Notes under the pieces: generated by a model | What the model saw: the letters and a program-made list of their open reading frames with translations, nothing else | What the model was told of the DNA's origin: nothing | Database searches by the model: none | From: Marivivens sp. LCG002 | Lineage (GTDB): Bacteria > Pseudomonadota > Alphaproteobacteria > Rhodobacterales > Rhodobacteraceae | Reading direction: 5' to 3' | DNA length: 64,000 nt | Assembly (NCBI RefSeq): GCF_030264275.1 | Contig: NZ_CP127165.1 | Location: 2,530,001 to 2,594,000, forward strand | Part shown: one piece after another, positions 6,837-15,280 of the stretch | Position numbering within the stretch: the stretch's first letter is position 1 | How the letters are laid out: the number at the start of each line of letters is the position of its first letter | Position numbers and translations under genes: made by a program

Positions 6837-8440
6837 AAGCCCTCGGCCTCATCTGGGGCTTTGCGCTCCGCTACCCGCTCGCTTTCGCAGCCCTGTTGAT
6901 CGCGATCCAATGCATCTTTGCTTTGGACAACCGCTTTTTCTGGTTCTCGGACGAGGTGCGTTATGCAGAGGCCTATTCGAACCTTGCGCAAGATGGGCAC
7001 TGGATCGTTCTACGCCTGAACGGTGTCGCCTATCCCGACAAGCCCCCGCTCTATTTCCTGCTCCTCGCCGCTTTGGACCTGATCCCGGGTGTTGATCTCC
7101 CCGAAGTGATGCTTCTCGGCTCTGCTGTGTCGGGTTGGCTCTTGCTTGCGGGCCTGCGCAGCCTCGGCCGCGCAATGGGGTTCAGCGAGAAAGCCCGCGC
7201 GCTTGCCGTGCTGGTGATGCTCTCGCTCTTCAGCTTTGCGATGCTGCTCCATTATGTGCGCATGGATCTTTTGTTCATCGCACTGACGCTTTGGTCCCTT
7301 GCTGCACTGTATTCGCATTATCTCTCGGACAAATCCCCTCGCCTTGCCTATCTCGGTTTTGGCTTGGCTGGACTTGCGGTGCTGACCAAAGGTCCGCTCG
7401 GTGTGATCTTCCCGCTGGCCGCCATCGTCGTGCTCGCCATTCTGCGTGGTAAAGCCCGAGCACTTGTCAGCACCACCACGCTCAAAGGGTTCGCTGTTGC
7501 GCTTGGCGTTGTCGCGCTTTGGCTGGTCGGGATTATCGGCAAAGAGGGTGTCGACTTCTTGATGAATGACATCATCGGCAAACAGGTCGTTGCGCGGGCC
7601 ACCGATACGTTCCACCACAAGGAACCGGTCAGTTATTACTTCAAAATCCTGCCCATCGCTTTGCTCCCGTGGCTCGGTTATTTGGCAGCGATGAACCGCG
7701 AAACGTTTGCAGCGGTTCCGCAGAGGATTGCAGAGGCCCGTTCGAACGGCTCCCCAAAAATCGAGGCGGCGCTCGTCGCTTTGATCATCTTTGCAATCCT
7801 GTCCTCGCTTGATGGAAAGGTCGGGGTTTATATCCTTCCCGTATTGGCGCTCCTTGCCCTTGTGCTGGCACACTCCATCGAAAAACGATCGAGCTCACGC
7901 GGATTTATCGGCGTGAGCCTTTGCCTTGCAGTCCTCGCCTTGGGCGTCGGCACTCTTGCCTTTCAATCGGCAGGCCCGCTGCTGTGGCTGATGGCCCCGA
8001 TTGCCGCGCTTCTGCTTGCGTTGCTCGCGGGTCTCGTCTGGCACGACCGCGACGAAAGCGGCGAACATACAACAACCCTCATTGCGCTTGGCATGACGGT
8101 TTGGAGCGCCTTTGCAGGTGCTTTTTTGCTGCCCCAACTCAACGAGCGGCTCTCGCCCCAACCCTATGCAGCGGTCCTCGCCGACTATGCCGCTCAGGGT
8201 TTCGTCCCGATTGCCTACAAGACATATCCGGGGATTTTCTCCTACTACGCAGGTCTCGACGTCGAACAGGTCGAGGATGAAGAGACGTTCAGTGCTCTAG
8301 ACGCGGCAAACCGGATCGTCGTCGCAACACGACTGGCCGACTGGGAGACACTCGATCTTGCGGGCTTCGAAATCCTGCACCAAGGCGAGATTGACGGCGG
8401 TGGCGGCGTTTATCTCGTTGCAGTCGAGCAATCGCAATAG
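6833..8440 (+). CDS. Family 39 glycosyltransferase (ArnT/PMT-like integral membrane enzyme)
   Basis: A 535-residue polytopic protein with about ten or more hydrophobic segments. An acidic first periplasmic loop carries the D-E pair typical of GT39 enzymes (FWFSDEVRYAEAYSNL), followed by WIVLRLNGVAYPDKPPLYF, very like ArnT. These enzymes take a sugar from undecaprenyl phosphate in the periplasm and attach it to lipid A or protein. The C-terminal 100 residues are soluble and periplasmic. The overlap with LAB_N and the one-base gap to GT2 imply coupled translation of the three genes. In other bacteria this kind of modification changes surface charge; the acceptor here cannot be told. Confidence 0.88.
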   Translation: MKALGLIWGFALRYPLAFAALLIAIQCIFALDNRFFWFSDEVRYAEAYSNLAQDGHWIVLRLNGVAYPDKPPLYFLLLAALDLIPGVDLPEVMLLGSAVSGWLLLAGLRSLGRAMGFSEKARALAVLVMLSLFSFAMLLHYVRMDLLFIALTLWSLAALYSHYLSDKSPRLAYLGFGLAGLAVLTKGPLGVIFPLAAIVVLAILRGKARALVSTTTLKGFAVALGVVALWLVGIIGKEGVDFLMNDIIGKQVVARATDTFHHKEPVSYYFKILPIALLPWLGYLAAMNRETFAAVPQRIAEARSNGSPKIEAALVALIIFAILSSLDGKVGVYILPVLALLALVLAHSIEKRSSSRGFIGVSLCLAVLALGVGTLAFQSAGPLLWLMAPIAALLLALLAGLVWHDRDESGEHTTTLIALGMTVWSAFAGAFLLPQLNERLSPQPYAAVLADYAAQGFVPIAYKTYPGIFSYYAGLDVEQVEDEETFSALDAANRIVVATRLADWETLDLAGFEILHQGEIDGGGGVYLVAVEQSQ

Positions 8441-8539
8441 ATTATCAAAATTCTCCATAAGAACCTTTCGCCTGAATGCGCTTGGGGTGGAGTGAAAACA
8501 GCACGATATTCAAACGATACCGAGACTTCGAGGTTCGCA

Positions 8540-9364
8540 ATGAACAACAAGCGTTACTATGCCCCAAGCGGTGGGCACCCCCCTCAGACCGAGCTTCTCA
8601 CAGGTCGGGCGGTCTTTACCGAAGCCTATGCCGTTATCCCCAAAGACACGATGCGCGACATCGTCACGAGCTTTTTGCCTTTTTGGGACAAGACGCGCCT
8701 TTGGGTGATCGCACGCCCGCTCAGCGGCTTTGCCGAGACGTTTTCCCACTACATCATGGAAGTCGCCGATGGTGGAGGGAGCACACGCCCCGAGACCGAC
8801 CCGACAGCCCAAGCTGTGCTCTTTGTGGTCGAAGGCGCCTTTGATCTGACGCTGAACGGCAAAAAGCACCCCATGCGCGAAGGCAGCTATGCTTATATCC
8901 CGATGGGGTCTGATTGGGCTGTGTCCAACACCAGCGGCGCAAACGCCAAATTCCATTGGGTCCGCAAGGCCTATGTCGCGGTCGAAGGGATCGACCACCC
9001 GAATGCCTTTGTGACCCACGAAGACGATGTTCCGCTCAGCACGATGCCGGGAACAGACGGGAAATGGGCGACACAGCGCTTTGCCTCACCCGATGACCTG
9101 CGCCACGATATGCACGTCAACATCGTCACCTTTGAACCGGGTGCCGTGATCCCCTTTGCCGAAACCCATGTGATGGAGCACGGGCTCTACGTGCTCGAAG
9201 GCAAAGCGGTTTATCGGCTCAACCAGGATTGGGTCGAGGTTGAGGCAGGCGATTACATGTGGCTGCGCGCCTTCTGCCCCCAAGCCTGTTATGCAGGTGG
9301 ACCGGGCCGCTTCCGCTACCTTCTTTACAAGGACGTCAATCGGCACATGCCGCTTAAACTGTGA
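8540..9364 (+). CDS. allE: (S)-ureidoglycine aminohydrolase (bicupin AllE)
   Basis: A 274-residue double-cupin, Mn-dependent enzyme that removes ammonia from (S)-ureidoglycine to give (S)-ureidoglycolate in the allantoin pathway. The first cupin holds ETFSHYIMEV and VEGAFDLTLNGKKHPMREGSYAYIP; the second holds HVNIVTFEPGAVIPFAETHVMEHGLYVLEGKAVY and WVEVEAGDYMWLRAFCPQACYAGG, which carry the metal-binding His/Glu set. I start at 8540 (MNNKRYYAPSGG) because GAGG lies six bases upstream; an ATG at 8492 lacks such support. Family members in related bacteria are often named as bifunctional with allantoicase, which the sequence alone does not settle. The gene end overlaps allA, which is convergent. 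Confidence 0.9.
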   Translation: MNNKRYYAPSGGHPPQTELLTGRAVFTEAYAVIPKDTMRDIVTSFLPFWDKTRLWVIARPLSGFAETFSHYIMEVADGGGSTRPETDPTAQAVLFVVEGAFDLTLNGKKHPMREGSYAYIPMGSDWAVSNTSGANAKFHWVRKAYVAVEGIDHPNAFVTHEDDVPLSTMPGTDGKWATQRFASPDDLRHDMHVNIVTFEPGAVIPFAETHVMEHGLYVLEGKAVYRLNQDWVEVEAGDYMWLRAFCPQACYAGGPGRFRYLLYKDVNRHMPLKL

Positions 9365-9839
9365 TCGAATAGGGGGTGTCGAACCAAAACTCCTCAAGGT
9401 TCGCACCCTCGCCGATCCGGTCCACGACCGCAAACCGACCCGGAGCATGCAGCGGCGTCAGAACCCCGTGCCATGTATTGCGGTGATAGTTTACACCCTG
9501 CCCCGACAAAGCAAGAAACGCCTTGGGCTCGGCGGGTCTTCCGCCTGCGTCCTCCGCAACGATCACCAGAAAGGGATGCTCGGTCATCGGCAAAAATGCC
9601 TGACTGCCCTCGGGGTGCCGCTCCATCATATCAAGCGCAAGCGGGATATCGCGCGGCTCGGCATCAAAGAGACTGATCCCCGCGCGTCCATCCGAAAAAT
9701 CGAGTTTGGCCAGATCGTGATAGCGGCCGCATAGCCCCTGATTGATGATCTTGGTCGGCGCGCCCGTCACCTCGAGCACGTCACCGAAGGGCGCAAACGC
9801 GTCTGCGGTCAAGGGAACGGCCTTGATCGTGCTGCTCAT
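9354..9839 (-). CDS. allA: Ureidoglycolate lyase AllA
   Basis: A 161-residue cupin-fold protein that splits (S)-ureidoglycolate into glyoxylate and urea, the last step of the pathway. AFAPFGDVLE near the N-terminus, ISLFDAEPRDIPLALDMMERHPEGSQAFLP and GVNYHRNTWHGVLTPLH with its His pair are AllA signatures. It is downstream of the allantoinase fusion gene with a four-base overlap (9836-9839), so the two are cotranscribed and coupled. Its 3' end overlaps the convergent allE by 11 bases. Confidence 0.92.
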   Translation of the reverse strand: MSSTIKAVPLTADAFAPFGDVLEVTGAPTKIINQGLCGRYHDLAKLDFSDGRAGISLFDAEPRDIPLALDMMERHPEGSQAFLPMTEHPFLVIVAEDAGGRPAEPKAFLALSGQGVNYHRNTWHGVLTPLHAPGRFAVVDRIGEGANLEEFWFDTPYSITV

Positions 9840-11245
9840 TTGAAGAGATCCTTGAGACGATGATAGGCGATGCGCTCGACCTGACGGCAGGCTTCGACGA
9901 ATTCCTCGTCACGCGTGTTGTTCAAGCGGTTCTCGAAGGCCGTGCGGATGCTGGCCTTGGTGTTGTCACGTACCGCGATAATAAACGGGAAGCCGAATTT
10001 CTCGACATAGGCCGCATTCATCGACGTAAAGGCCTCACGCTCCTCATCGGTAAGCATATCGAGCCCCGCCGACGCCTGTTCAGAGGTGGATTCAGGCGTA
10101 AGGCGCTTGGCCTGTGCCAGCTTGCCTGCCAAATCGGGGTGCGCCGTCAACACGCCGAGCCGTTCCGTTGCAGAAGCACTCCTGAACATACGGGCAAGAG
10201 CATTATGGATGCCTTCGACGCAGTCATGCGCAGGGCCAAGCTCGAGGTCGAAAGCCCGCTCTGCAATCCATGCGGAATGCTCGAATATCGCGCCAAAGGT
10301 TTTAACAAAGGTGTCGCGGTCCATCTGCGAAGGACGAAGTTGCGGCACGGGCGGATGGGTGCGAACCCAATGCTCGGCGATCTGCTCGCGGGTCGCGAAC
10401 CAGACACCCTCCTTAGTCTTGGCATAGTCGATAAACCGGCGAAGCGCGGCCACCCGCCCCGGACGCCCGACAAGCCGGCAATGAAGCCCGATGTTGAGCA
10501 TCTTGGGGGAGCCTTCCACGCCTTCTTCGTAGAGCTCGTCGAACGCGTCGCAAAGATAAGAGAAGAACTGGTCGCCCGAATTGAACCCCTGCGGCGTGGC
10601 AAAGCGCATGTCGTTCGTGTCGAGCGTATAGGGAAGGATCAACTGATCACGCCCGTCGAACGTCATGTAATAGGGAAGATCGTCGGCATAGGTATCGGAG
10701 ACATAGGCAAAACCACCCTCTTCCGCGACGAGCCTTACCGTGTTGTCCGAACAGCGGCCCGTATACCATCCCTTGGGACGCTCGCCGACGACTTCGGTGT
10801 GGAGCCGCACGGCCTCTGCAATGGCCGCGCGCTCGACCTCTTCGGGCATATCCTTGTGCTCGACCCATTTGAGACCATGGCTGGCGATCTCCCAGCCCGC
10901 CTCTTTCATCGCCGCAACCTGCTCGGGAGAGCGGGCAAGAGCGGTGGCAACACCATAGACCGTAATGGGAAGATCTTTGAGCAACCGATAAAGACGCCAA
11001 AAGCCGGAACGCGCACCGTATTCATAGATCGACTCCATGTTCCAATGTCGCTGGTTCGGCCATTGGGCCGCGCCGACGATTTCCGAAAGAAACGCCTCGG
11101 ACGCCGCATCACCATGAAGAATGCAGTTTTCGCCGCCTTCTTCATAGTTCAGCACGATCTGGAGCGCGATTTTCGCTCCATTCGGCCATTTCGCATCGGG
11201 GGGAGTGGGGCCATAGCCCCGAAGGTCACGTAGATAGCGCTGCAA
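9836..11245 (-). CDS. puuE: Bifunctional allantoinase (PuuE) / OHCU decarboxylase (UraD) fusion
   Basis: A 469-residue fusion. Residues about 1-310 form a NodB-like polysaccharide-deacetylase domain of the PuuE type, which opens allantoin to allantoate without the metal-dependent amidohydrolase fold (ILHGDAASE, WEIASHGLKWVEHKDM, GWYTGRCSDNTVRL, LPYTLDTNDMRF). Residues about 315-465 are a UraD domain, which decarboxylates OHCU to S-allantoin (HPDLAGKLAQAKRL and FGFPFIIAVRDNTK). Two successive steps are thus on one chain. The start is a TTG at 11245: AGGAG lies about eight bases upstream and the product then begins QRYLRDLRGYG as relatives do; the in-frame ATG at 11284 lacks a binding site and would add an unrelated leader. 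allA follows, overlapped by four bases. Confidence 0.92.
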   Translation of the reverse strand: MQRYLRDLRGYGPTPPDAKWPNGAKIALQIVLNYEEGGENCILHGDAASEAFLSEIVGAAQWPNQRHWNMESIYEYGARSGFWRLYRLLKDLPITVYGVATALARSPEQVAAMKEAGWEIASHGLKWVEHKDMPEEVERAAIAEAVRLHTEVVGERPKGWYTGRCSDNTVRLVAEEGGFAYVSDTYADDLPYYMTFDGRDQLILPYTLDTNDMRFATPQGFNSGDQFFSYLCDAFDELYEEGVEGSPKMLNIGLHCRLVGRPGRVAALRRFIDYAKTKEGVWFATREQIAEHWVRTHPPVPQLRPSQMDRDTFVKTFGAIFEHSAWIAERAFDLELGPAHDCVEGIHNALARMFRSASATERLGVLTAHPDLAGKLAQAKRLTPESTSEQASAGLDMLTDEEREAFTSMNAAYVEKFGFPFIIAVRDNTKASIRTAFENRLNNTRDEEFVEACRQVERIAYHRLKDLFK

Positions 11246-11387
11246 TTGTGTATCTCCTGTTGATCCGATGATATTCCAGATCAATTCCGATGTTTTTCAA
11301 AAAATCCAGACAACTGTGTCAAAGCAGTTCCTCTTTACGGGGCACTATATGTTACGACATTGATTGAGAAAAAGCGGAGTGACCAAT

Positions 11388-11741
11388 ATGAGCGGCTTTC
11401 TGACTACCCACGTTCTCGATACGGCGCGCGGTTGCCCTGCAAAGGGGCTGAAAATCGAACTTTTTAGGCTGTCTGGAAACGGGCGCCATCTGCTCAAAAC
11501 GCTCGTCACCAATGACGATGGACGCACGGACGAACAAATCCTTCCCGCGTCAGAGTTCGAAATCGGGGAATACGAGCTTGTTTTTCATGCTGGCGCCTAT
11601 CTCGACGCTTCGGGCACGCCACCCGAAAGCCCGCGCTTCCTCGATATCGTGCCGATCCGTTTCGGAATGTCCGAAGCGGCGCATTACCACGTTCCGCTCC
11701 TCCTTTCGCCCTTTGGCTACTCGACCTATCGCGGCAGCTGA
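11388..11741 (+). CDS. uraH: 5-Hydroxyisourate hydrolase (transthyretin-related)
   Basis: A 117-residue transthyretin-like enzyme that hydrolyses 5-hydroxyisourate, the product of urate oxidation, to OHCU. It opens [18 protein letters not shown] with the first catalytic His, has a central Arg-containing strand, and ends with the hallmark [18 protein letters not shown] including the second His and the C-terminal YRGS tetrapeptide. GGAG lies eight bases before the ATG at 11388. No signal peptide is present, so it is cytoplasmic. It is divergent from the puuE fusion, and its 3' end overlaps the LysR gene (convergent) by 16 bases. Confidence 0.96.
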   Translation: MSGFLTTHVLDTARGCPAKGLKIELFRLSGNGRHLLKTLVTNDDGRTDEQILPASEFEIGEYELVFHAGAYLDASGTPPESPRFLDIVPIRFGMSEAAHYHVPLLLSPFGYSTYRGS

Positions 11742-12658
11742 GCCTGTTTTTCGGCCGAGCGCACCTGTTCGGCAATCTTGACCGCCATGAACTCGAGGAA
11801 CAATCGCGTCTTGGGGTCCTGAAACCGTCGATGGGTAAAAAGACAGGCCATCTGGATCGGGACAGGAGGCGTCTTGGTCGCAACGGGAACAAGCGCCCCC
11901 GAAACAAGATGCTGCGCCACTTCGAAAACAGGCTTGAGCACGATGCCCCGCCCCGCGAGGGCCCAATCTGTCAGCACATCGCCGTCGTCACTCTCTAATC
12001 GACCCGAGACGCGGAACCTCTGCGGTCCCTCTGGCGTCTCGAGTTTCCACTGGAACTCTGGCGCACCGGGAAACCGGAGGTTCAGACACTCGTGTCTTTC
12101 CTCGACAAGAGCGGTTCCGTCCTCTGGCATCCCGCGTCTTTCGATATACGAGGGCGCGGCACATAGAACCCGCCGGCAATCGGAAATATTGCGGATGCGC
12201 AGATTGCTGTCCTCGGGCTGACCAAGGAAAAACGCGAGATCAAGCCCCTCGGTCGTGAGATCCACGCGCCGATCCGAAAGACGGAGCCTTATACATACCT
12301 CTGGGTAGGATTCTATGAATTCAGCAACATAGGGCGCAAGAAGCCGTCGCCCCACGCCAAGCGGGGCCGCCACATAGAGCGTGCCCCTAAGGTTATCGGT
12401 CATCTCGACGACTTCGGCCTCGGCGTCTTCAACCGCCTCGAGAACCGACTTCGCCCCACGGTAAAACGCACGCCCCTGCTCGGTCGGGGTAAGGTTCCGC
12501 GTCGTGCGCTGAAACAGTCGCACCCCCAGATGACTTTCAAGCTGCGAAATCCGCGAAGACGTGACTGCAGGCGAAATCCGAAGATCGCGCCCTGCGGCAG
12601 ACATGCTCCCGAGTTCGTAGACGCGGACAAAAGTTCGGATATTCTCAAGATAAGACAT
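11726..12658 (-). CDS. LysR-family transcriptional regulator, probable purine-catabolism regulator
   Basis: A 310-residue LTTR. The N-terminal winged helix-turn-helix lies at about residues 5-63 ([20 protein letters not shown], then [20 protein letters not shown]), followed by a linker helix and a periplasmic-binding-like effector domain ([36 protein letters not shown]). It lies inside the urate/allantoin cluster and is divergent from puuD, so purine control by a urate-pathway intermediate is the natural inference. The start at 12658 (MSYLEN) is used because upstream residues do not fit the family. Possible operators in the gap to puuD are listed separately. Confidence 0.9.
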   Translation of the reverse strand: MSYLENIRTFVRVYELGSMSAAGRDLRISPAVTSSRISQLESHLGVRLFQRTTRNLTPTEQGRAFYRGAKSVLEAVEDAEAEVVEMTDNLRGTLYVAAPLGVGRRLLAPYVAEFIESYPEVCIRLRLSDRRVDLTTEGLDLAFFLGQPEDSNLRIRNISDCRRVLCAAPSYIERRGMPEDGTALVEERHECLNLRFPGAPEFQWKLETPEGPQRFRVSGRLESDDGDVLTDWALAGRGIVLKPVFEVAQHLVSGALVPVATKTPPVPIQMACLFTHRRFQDPKTRLFLEFMAVKIAEQVRSAEKQAQLPR

Positions 12659-12753
12659 CGTTCGGCATTTTTTGATACAGTTTGGTAATTTCAAGGAATA
12701 CCGAATAAATACCGATCTGAATAGTCTGGGCAGGACTAACGCGGGAGACAAAA
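12659..12753. promoter_or_regulatory. lysR-puuD divergent promoter region with repeated ATACCGA half-sites
   Basis: The 95 bases between the two divergent starts contain ATACCGA at 12698-12704 and again at 12709-12715, eleven bases (one helical turn) apart. An inverted partner TTTGGTA lies at 12681-12687 facing TACCGAA at 12699-12705, and a weaker TTCGGCAT begins at 12661. Such phased half-sites are what LysR regulators use for recognition and activation. Binding is inferred only. Confidence 0.5.
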
Positions 12754-13992
12754 ATGACAGACGCAATAATCCTTTGGGAATGGATCGGCTTTGCGGTGCG
12801 GTGGCTTCATGTCATCACGGCAATGGCTTGGATCGGCTCTTCGTTTTACTTTATCGCGCTTGATCTCGGGCTTCGCAAAGCGCCGGACCTCCCCCCTGGC
12901 GCGCATGGCGAAGAATGGCAGGTCCACGGCGGCGGCTTCTATCACATCCGCAAATTCCTCGTGGCGCCCGAGCGCATGCCCGAGCACCTCACATGGTTCA
13001 AATGGGAAAGCTACACCACTTGGCTGAGCGGTGCCGCACTCCTCATGGTGGTCTATTGGGCAGGGGCCGAGCTTTATCTCATCGACGCGACCAAGGCCGA
13101 TCTTGCCGTCTGGCAAGGGATCGCGATCTCGGCGGGATCACTGACCATCGGCTGGCTGGTCTATGACGCGCTCTGCAAATCACCGCTCGGGGAGCGCCCC
13201 ACACTCCTGATGGTGCTGCTCTTCGGAATGCTCGTGGCCATGTCCTATGGCTACAACCAGATTTTCACGGGTCGTGCGGCGCTTCTGCATCTCGGTGCCT
13301 TTACCGCAACGATCATGACGGCAAACGTGTTCTTCATCATCATGCCGAACCAGAGGATCGTGGTCGGCGACCTCAAGGCGGGACGTGTTCCCGATGCGAA
13401 ATACGGCAAGATCGCCAAGCTGCGTTCGACCCACAACAACTATCTCACGCTGCCTGTCGTCTTCCTGATGCTCTCGAACCACTATCCTCTCGCTTTTGCG
13501 ACCGAATACAGCTGGATCATCGCCTCGCTCGTATTCCTGATGGGCGTGACCATCCGCCACTACTTCAACACCCGTCACGCAGGCAAAGGAAACCCGACGT
13601 GGACGTGGCTTATCACGGCCGTGATCTTTGTGATCATCGCGTGGCTTTCGACCCGCCCTGCGTTCGAGGGCTACGACACCGCGATGGAGCGCCCCCTCAC
13701 CGCCTATGAACAGCTTTTCGCAAGCGCCGAGGGCTTCGAGGATGCCCAAGACATCGTGCTGGGCCGCTGCTCCATGTGCCACGCGCGCGAACCTGTCTGG
13801 GACGGAATCCACCGCGCCCCCAAGGGTGTCCTGCTCGAGACGCCCTCCGACATCGCGCGCAACGCCCAAGCGATCTATGTGCAGGCGGGGATCACCCACG
13901 CCATGCCGCCCGCAAATATCACGATGGTAGAAGCCGAGCACCGCGCGGCCCTCATTCGCTGGTATCGCGCCGCAACGCAAAAAGCCCTCTGA
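12754..13992 (+). CDS. puuD: Urate hydroxylase PuuD (membrane urate oxidase with C-terminal cytochrome c)
   Basis: A 412-residue inner-membrane protein with about eight hydrophobic segments in its first 300 residues (a DUF989-type domain with several conserved His: WLHVITAMAWIGSSFYFI, IRHYFNTRHAGKG) and a C-terminal cytochrome c domain with one haem motif CSMCH near residue 345 and a distal Met (HAMPP). It oxidises urate to 5-hydroxyisourate and passes electrons to the respiratory chain instead of making hydrogen peroxide. GGGAG lies about eight bases before the ATG. It provides the first step of the pathway completed by uraH, the puuE fusion, allE and allA, and is divergent from the LysR gene. 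A terminator hairpin overlaps its stop codon. Confidence 0.93.
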   Translation: MTDAIILWEWIGFAVRWLHVITAMAWIGSSFYFIALDLGLRKAPDLPPGAHGEEWQVHGGGFYHIRKFLVAPERMPEHLTWFKWESYTTWLSGAALLMVVYWAGAELYLIDATKADLAVWQGIAISAGSLTIGWLVYDALCKSPLGERPTLLMVLLFGMLVAMSYGYNQIFTGRAALLHLGAFTATIMTANVFFIIMPNQRIVVGDLKAGRVPDAKYGKIAKLRSTHNNYLTLPVVFLMLSNHYPLAFATEYSWIIASLVFLMGVTIRHYFNTRHAGKGNPTWTWLITAVIFVIIAWLSTRPAFEGYDTAMERPLTAYEQLFASAEGFEDAQDIVLGRCSMCHAREPVWDGIHRAPKGVLLETPSDIARNAQAIYVQAGITHAMPPANITMVEAEHRAALIRWYRAATQKAL

Positions 13993-14006
13993 AGAGAGGG
14001 CTTTGC
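13981..14006 (+). terminator. Terminator hairpin overlapping the puuD stop codon
   Basis: AAAGCCCTCT (13981-13990) pairs perfectly with AGAGGGCTTT (13995-14004) across a GAAG loop. The TGA stop (13990-13992) is inside the stem. The T run is short (TTTGCG), so efficiency is uncertain. Confidence 0.65.
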
Positions 14007-14025
14007 GCAACACTACGAGGAGTGA

Positions 14026-14102
14026 TGGTGGCGGTGCAGGGACTCGAACCCCGGACACAAGGATTATGATTCCTCTGCTCTAACCAACTGAGCTACACCG
14101 CC
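14026..14102 (-). tRNA. tRNA-Met (anticodon CAT)
   Basis: A full cloverleaf on the minus strand. The acceptor stem GGCGGTG (14102-14096) pairs with CACCGCC (14036-14030), followed by discriminator A and an encoded CCA (14028-14026). The D arm is AGCTCAGTTGGTTAGAGC, the anticodon loop reads ATCATAA on a GAGGA/TCCTT stem, and the T arm has GGTTCGAGTCC. It resembles the alphaproteobacterial elongator tRNA-Met. Initiator tRNA is excluded by the paired first position; tRNA-Ile2 (lysidine-modified CAT) is less likely. It lies downstream of hemC on the same strand. Confidence 0.95.
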
Positions 14103-14146
14103 GAAGTGCGGGCGAAATACGAAGCCACGCGGACGGCGTCAAGGGC

Positions 14147-14171
14147 AAAAAACACATTCCACGGCAAATGT
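14147..14171 (-). terminator. Possible hemC terminator
   Basis: On the minus strand a five-pair ACATT/AATGT stem with an eight-base loop is followed by a run of six T (complement of 14147-14152). It lies about 20 bases beyond the hemC stop and before the tRNA. The stem is AT-rich and weak. Confidence 0.4.
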
Positions 14172-14191
14172 TTTTCGGCCCCTTCAATCCC

Positions 14192-15127
14192 TTAGAAAAA
14201 GTTGGGTCCCGACAGCTCCAGAAGCTTGGCGGCCATCTCGCGGCCCAGCGCTGCACCGTCCTCGATGGCGGCGGTTGCATCGTCGGCCACGGACTCGGAG
14301 CCATCGGTTCGCAAAATCTCGCCGCGCAGACGAATCGTCCCACCATCCAGCTCGGCCAAGCCGCCAATCGGCGTCTCGCACGACCCGTCGAGTGCAGCAA
14401 GGAACGCCCGTTCTGCCGCAAGACGAAGGCCCGTCTCGTGGTGATGGATTGCCGCGAGCATCTCGGCACAGCGGCTATCATCGGCGCGCCGCTCGATCCC
14501 GATGGCACCTTGAGCGACCGCAGGAAGCATCTCGTCCACTTCGATCGCCGTGCGCGGCACATCCGACATGCCCAAACGGTTGAGACCCGCCATGGCAAGG
14601 AAGGTCGCTTCGGCCACACCGTCGTTCAGCTTTTTCAGACGCGTTTGAACGTTGCCACGGAACTCGACAATCTGAAGGTCGGGACGACGATTCAAAAGCT
14701 GTGCTTTGCGGCGTAGGCTCGAGGTGCCGACCGTCGCGCCCTCGCGCAAATCGGCAAGTTTGGACCCGTCGAGCGCCACAAAGGCATCGCGCACATCTTC
14801 GCGCGGAAGATAGGTGTCGAGCAAAAGCCCCTCGGGCTGAAGCACGGGCATGTCCTTCATGGAATGCACCGCAATATCGATATCACCGCAAAGCATCGCT
14901 TCTTCGATCTCGCGCGTGAAAAGCCCCTTGCCGCCGATTTCCTTGAGCGGACGATCCAGAACGCGGTCGCCCGTGGTCTTGATCACCACAATCGTAAAGG
15001 CCTCATGCGGCAGGTCAAAAGCAGCAGCCAAGCGGTCACGCGTTTCATTCGCCTGCGCAAGCGCAAGTGGCGAGCCACGGGTTCCGATTTTCAGCGGTTC
15101 GGCGGGAGTGGGCAGAATGAGTGTCAT
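14192..15127 (-). CDS. hemC: Porphobilinogen deaminase (hydroxymethylbilane synthase)
   Basis: A 311-residue cytoplasmic enzyme that condenses four porphobilinogens to hydroxymethylbilane in tetrapyrrole synthesis. It begins with KIGTRGSPLALAQA, has the catalytic Asp in HSMKDMP (residue 92), the substrate-binding VGTSSLRRKAQL (133-143), and Cys250 in LDGSCETPIGG, which carries the dipyrromethane cofactor. Length is normal. It is divergent from hemE with about 150 bases between them, so haem genes are clustered here (hemC, hemE, hemF). hemD is not present in the window. Confidence 0.97.
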   Translation of the reverse strand: MTLILPTPAEPLKIGTRGSPLALAQANETRDRLAAAFDLPHEAFTIVVIKTTGDRVLDRPLKEIGGKGLFTREIEEAMLCGDIDIAVHSMKDMPVLQPEGLLLDTYLPREDVRDAFVALDGSKLADLREGATVGTSSLRRKAQLLNRRPDLQIVEFRGNVQTRLKKLNDGVAEATFLAMAGLNRLGMSDVPRTAIEVDEMLPAVAQGAIGIERRADDSRCAEMLAAIHHHETGLRLAAERAFLAALDGSCETPIGGLAELDGGTIRLRGEILRTDGSESVADDATAAIEDGAALGREMAAKLLELSGPNFF

Positions 15128-15280
15128 GAGCGCTTTCTAGTGCGCAAATTCAGCCAAAGGAAAGGGTTTTCATCAACCAGCAAGACCCCCGCGAATATTC
15201 GCCGCGCCCTCGGCTCGTTGAGGAATGCTTGACAAGCGGCGCTGCACTTGGGACGACCCTCTCCAGAACAAGGAGCAATC

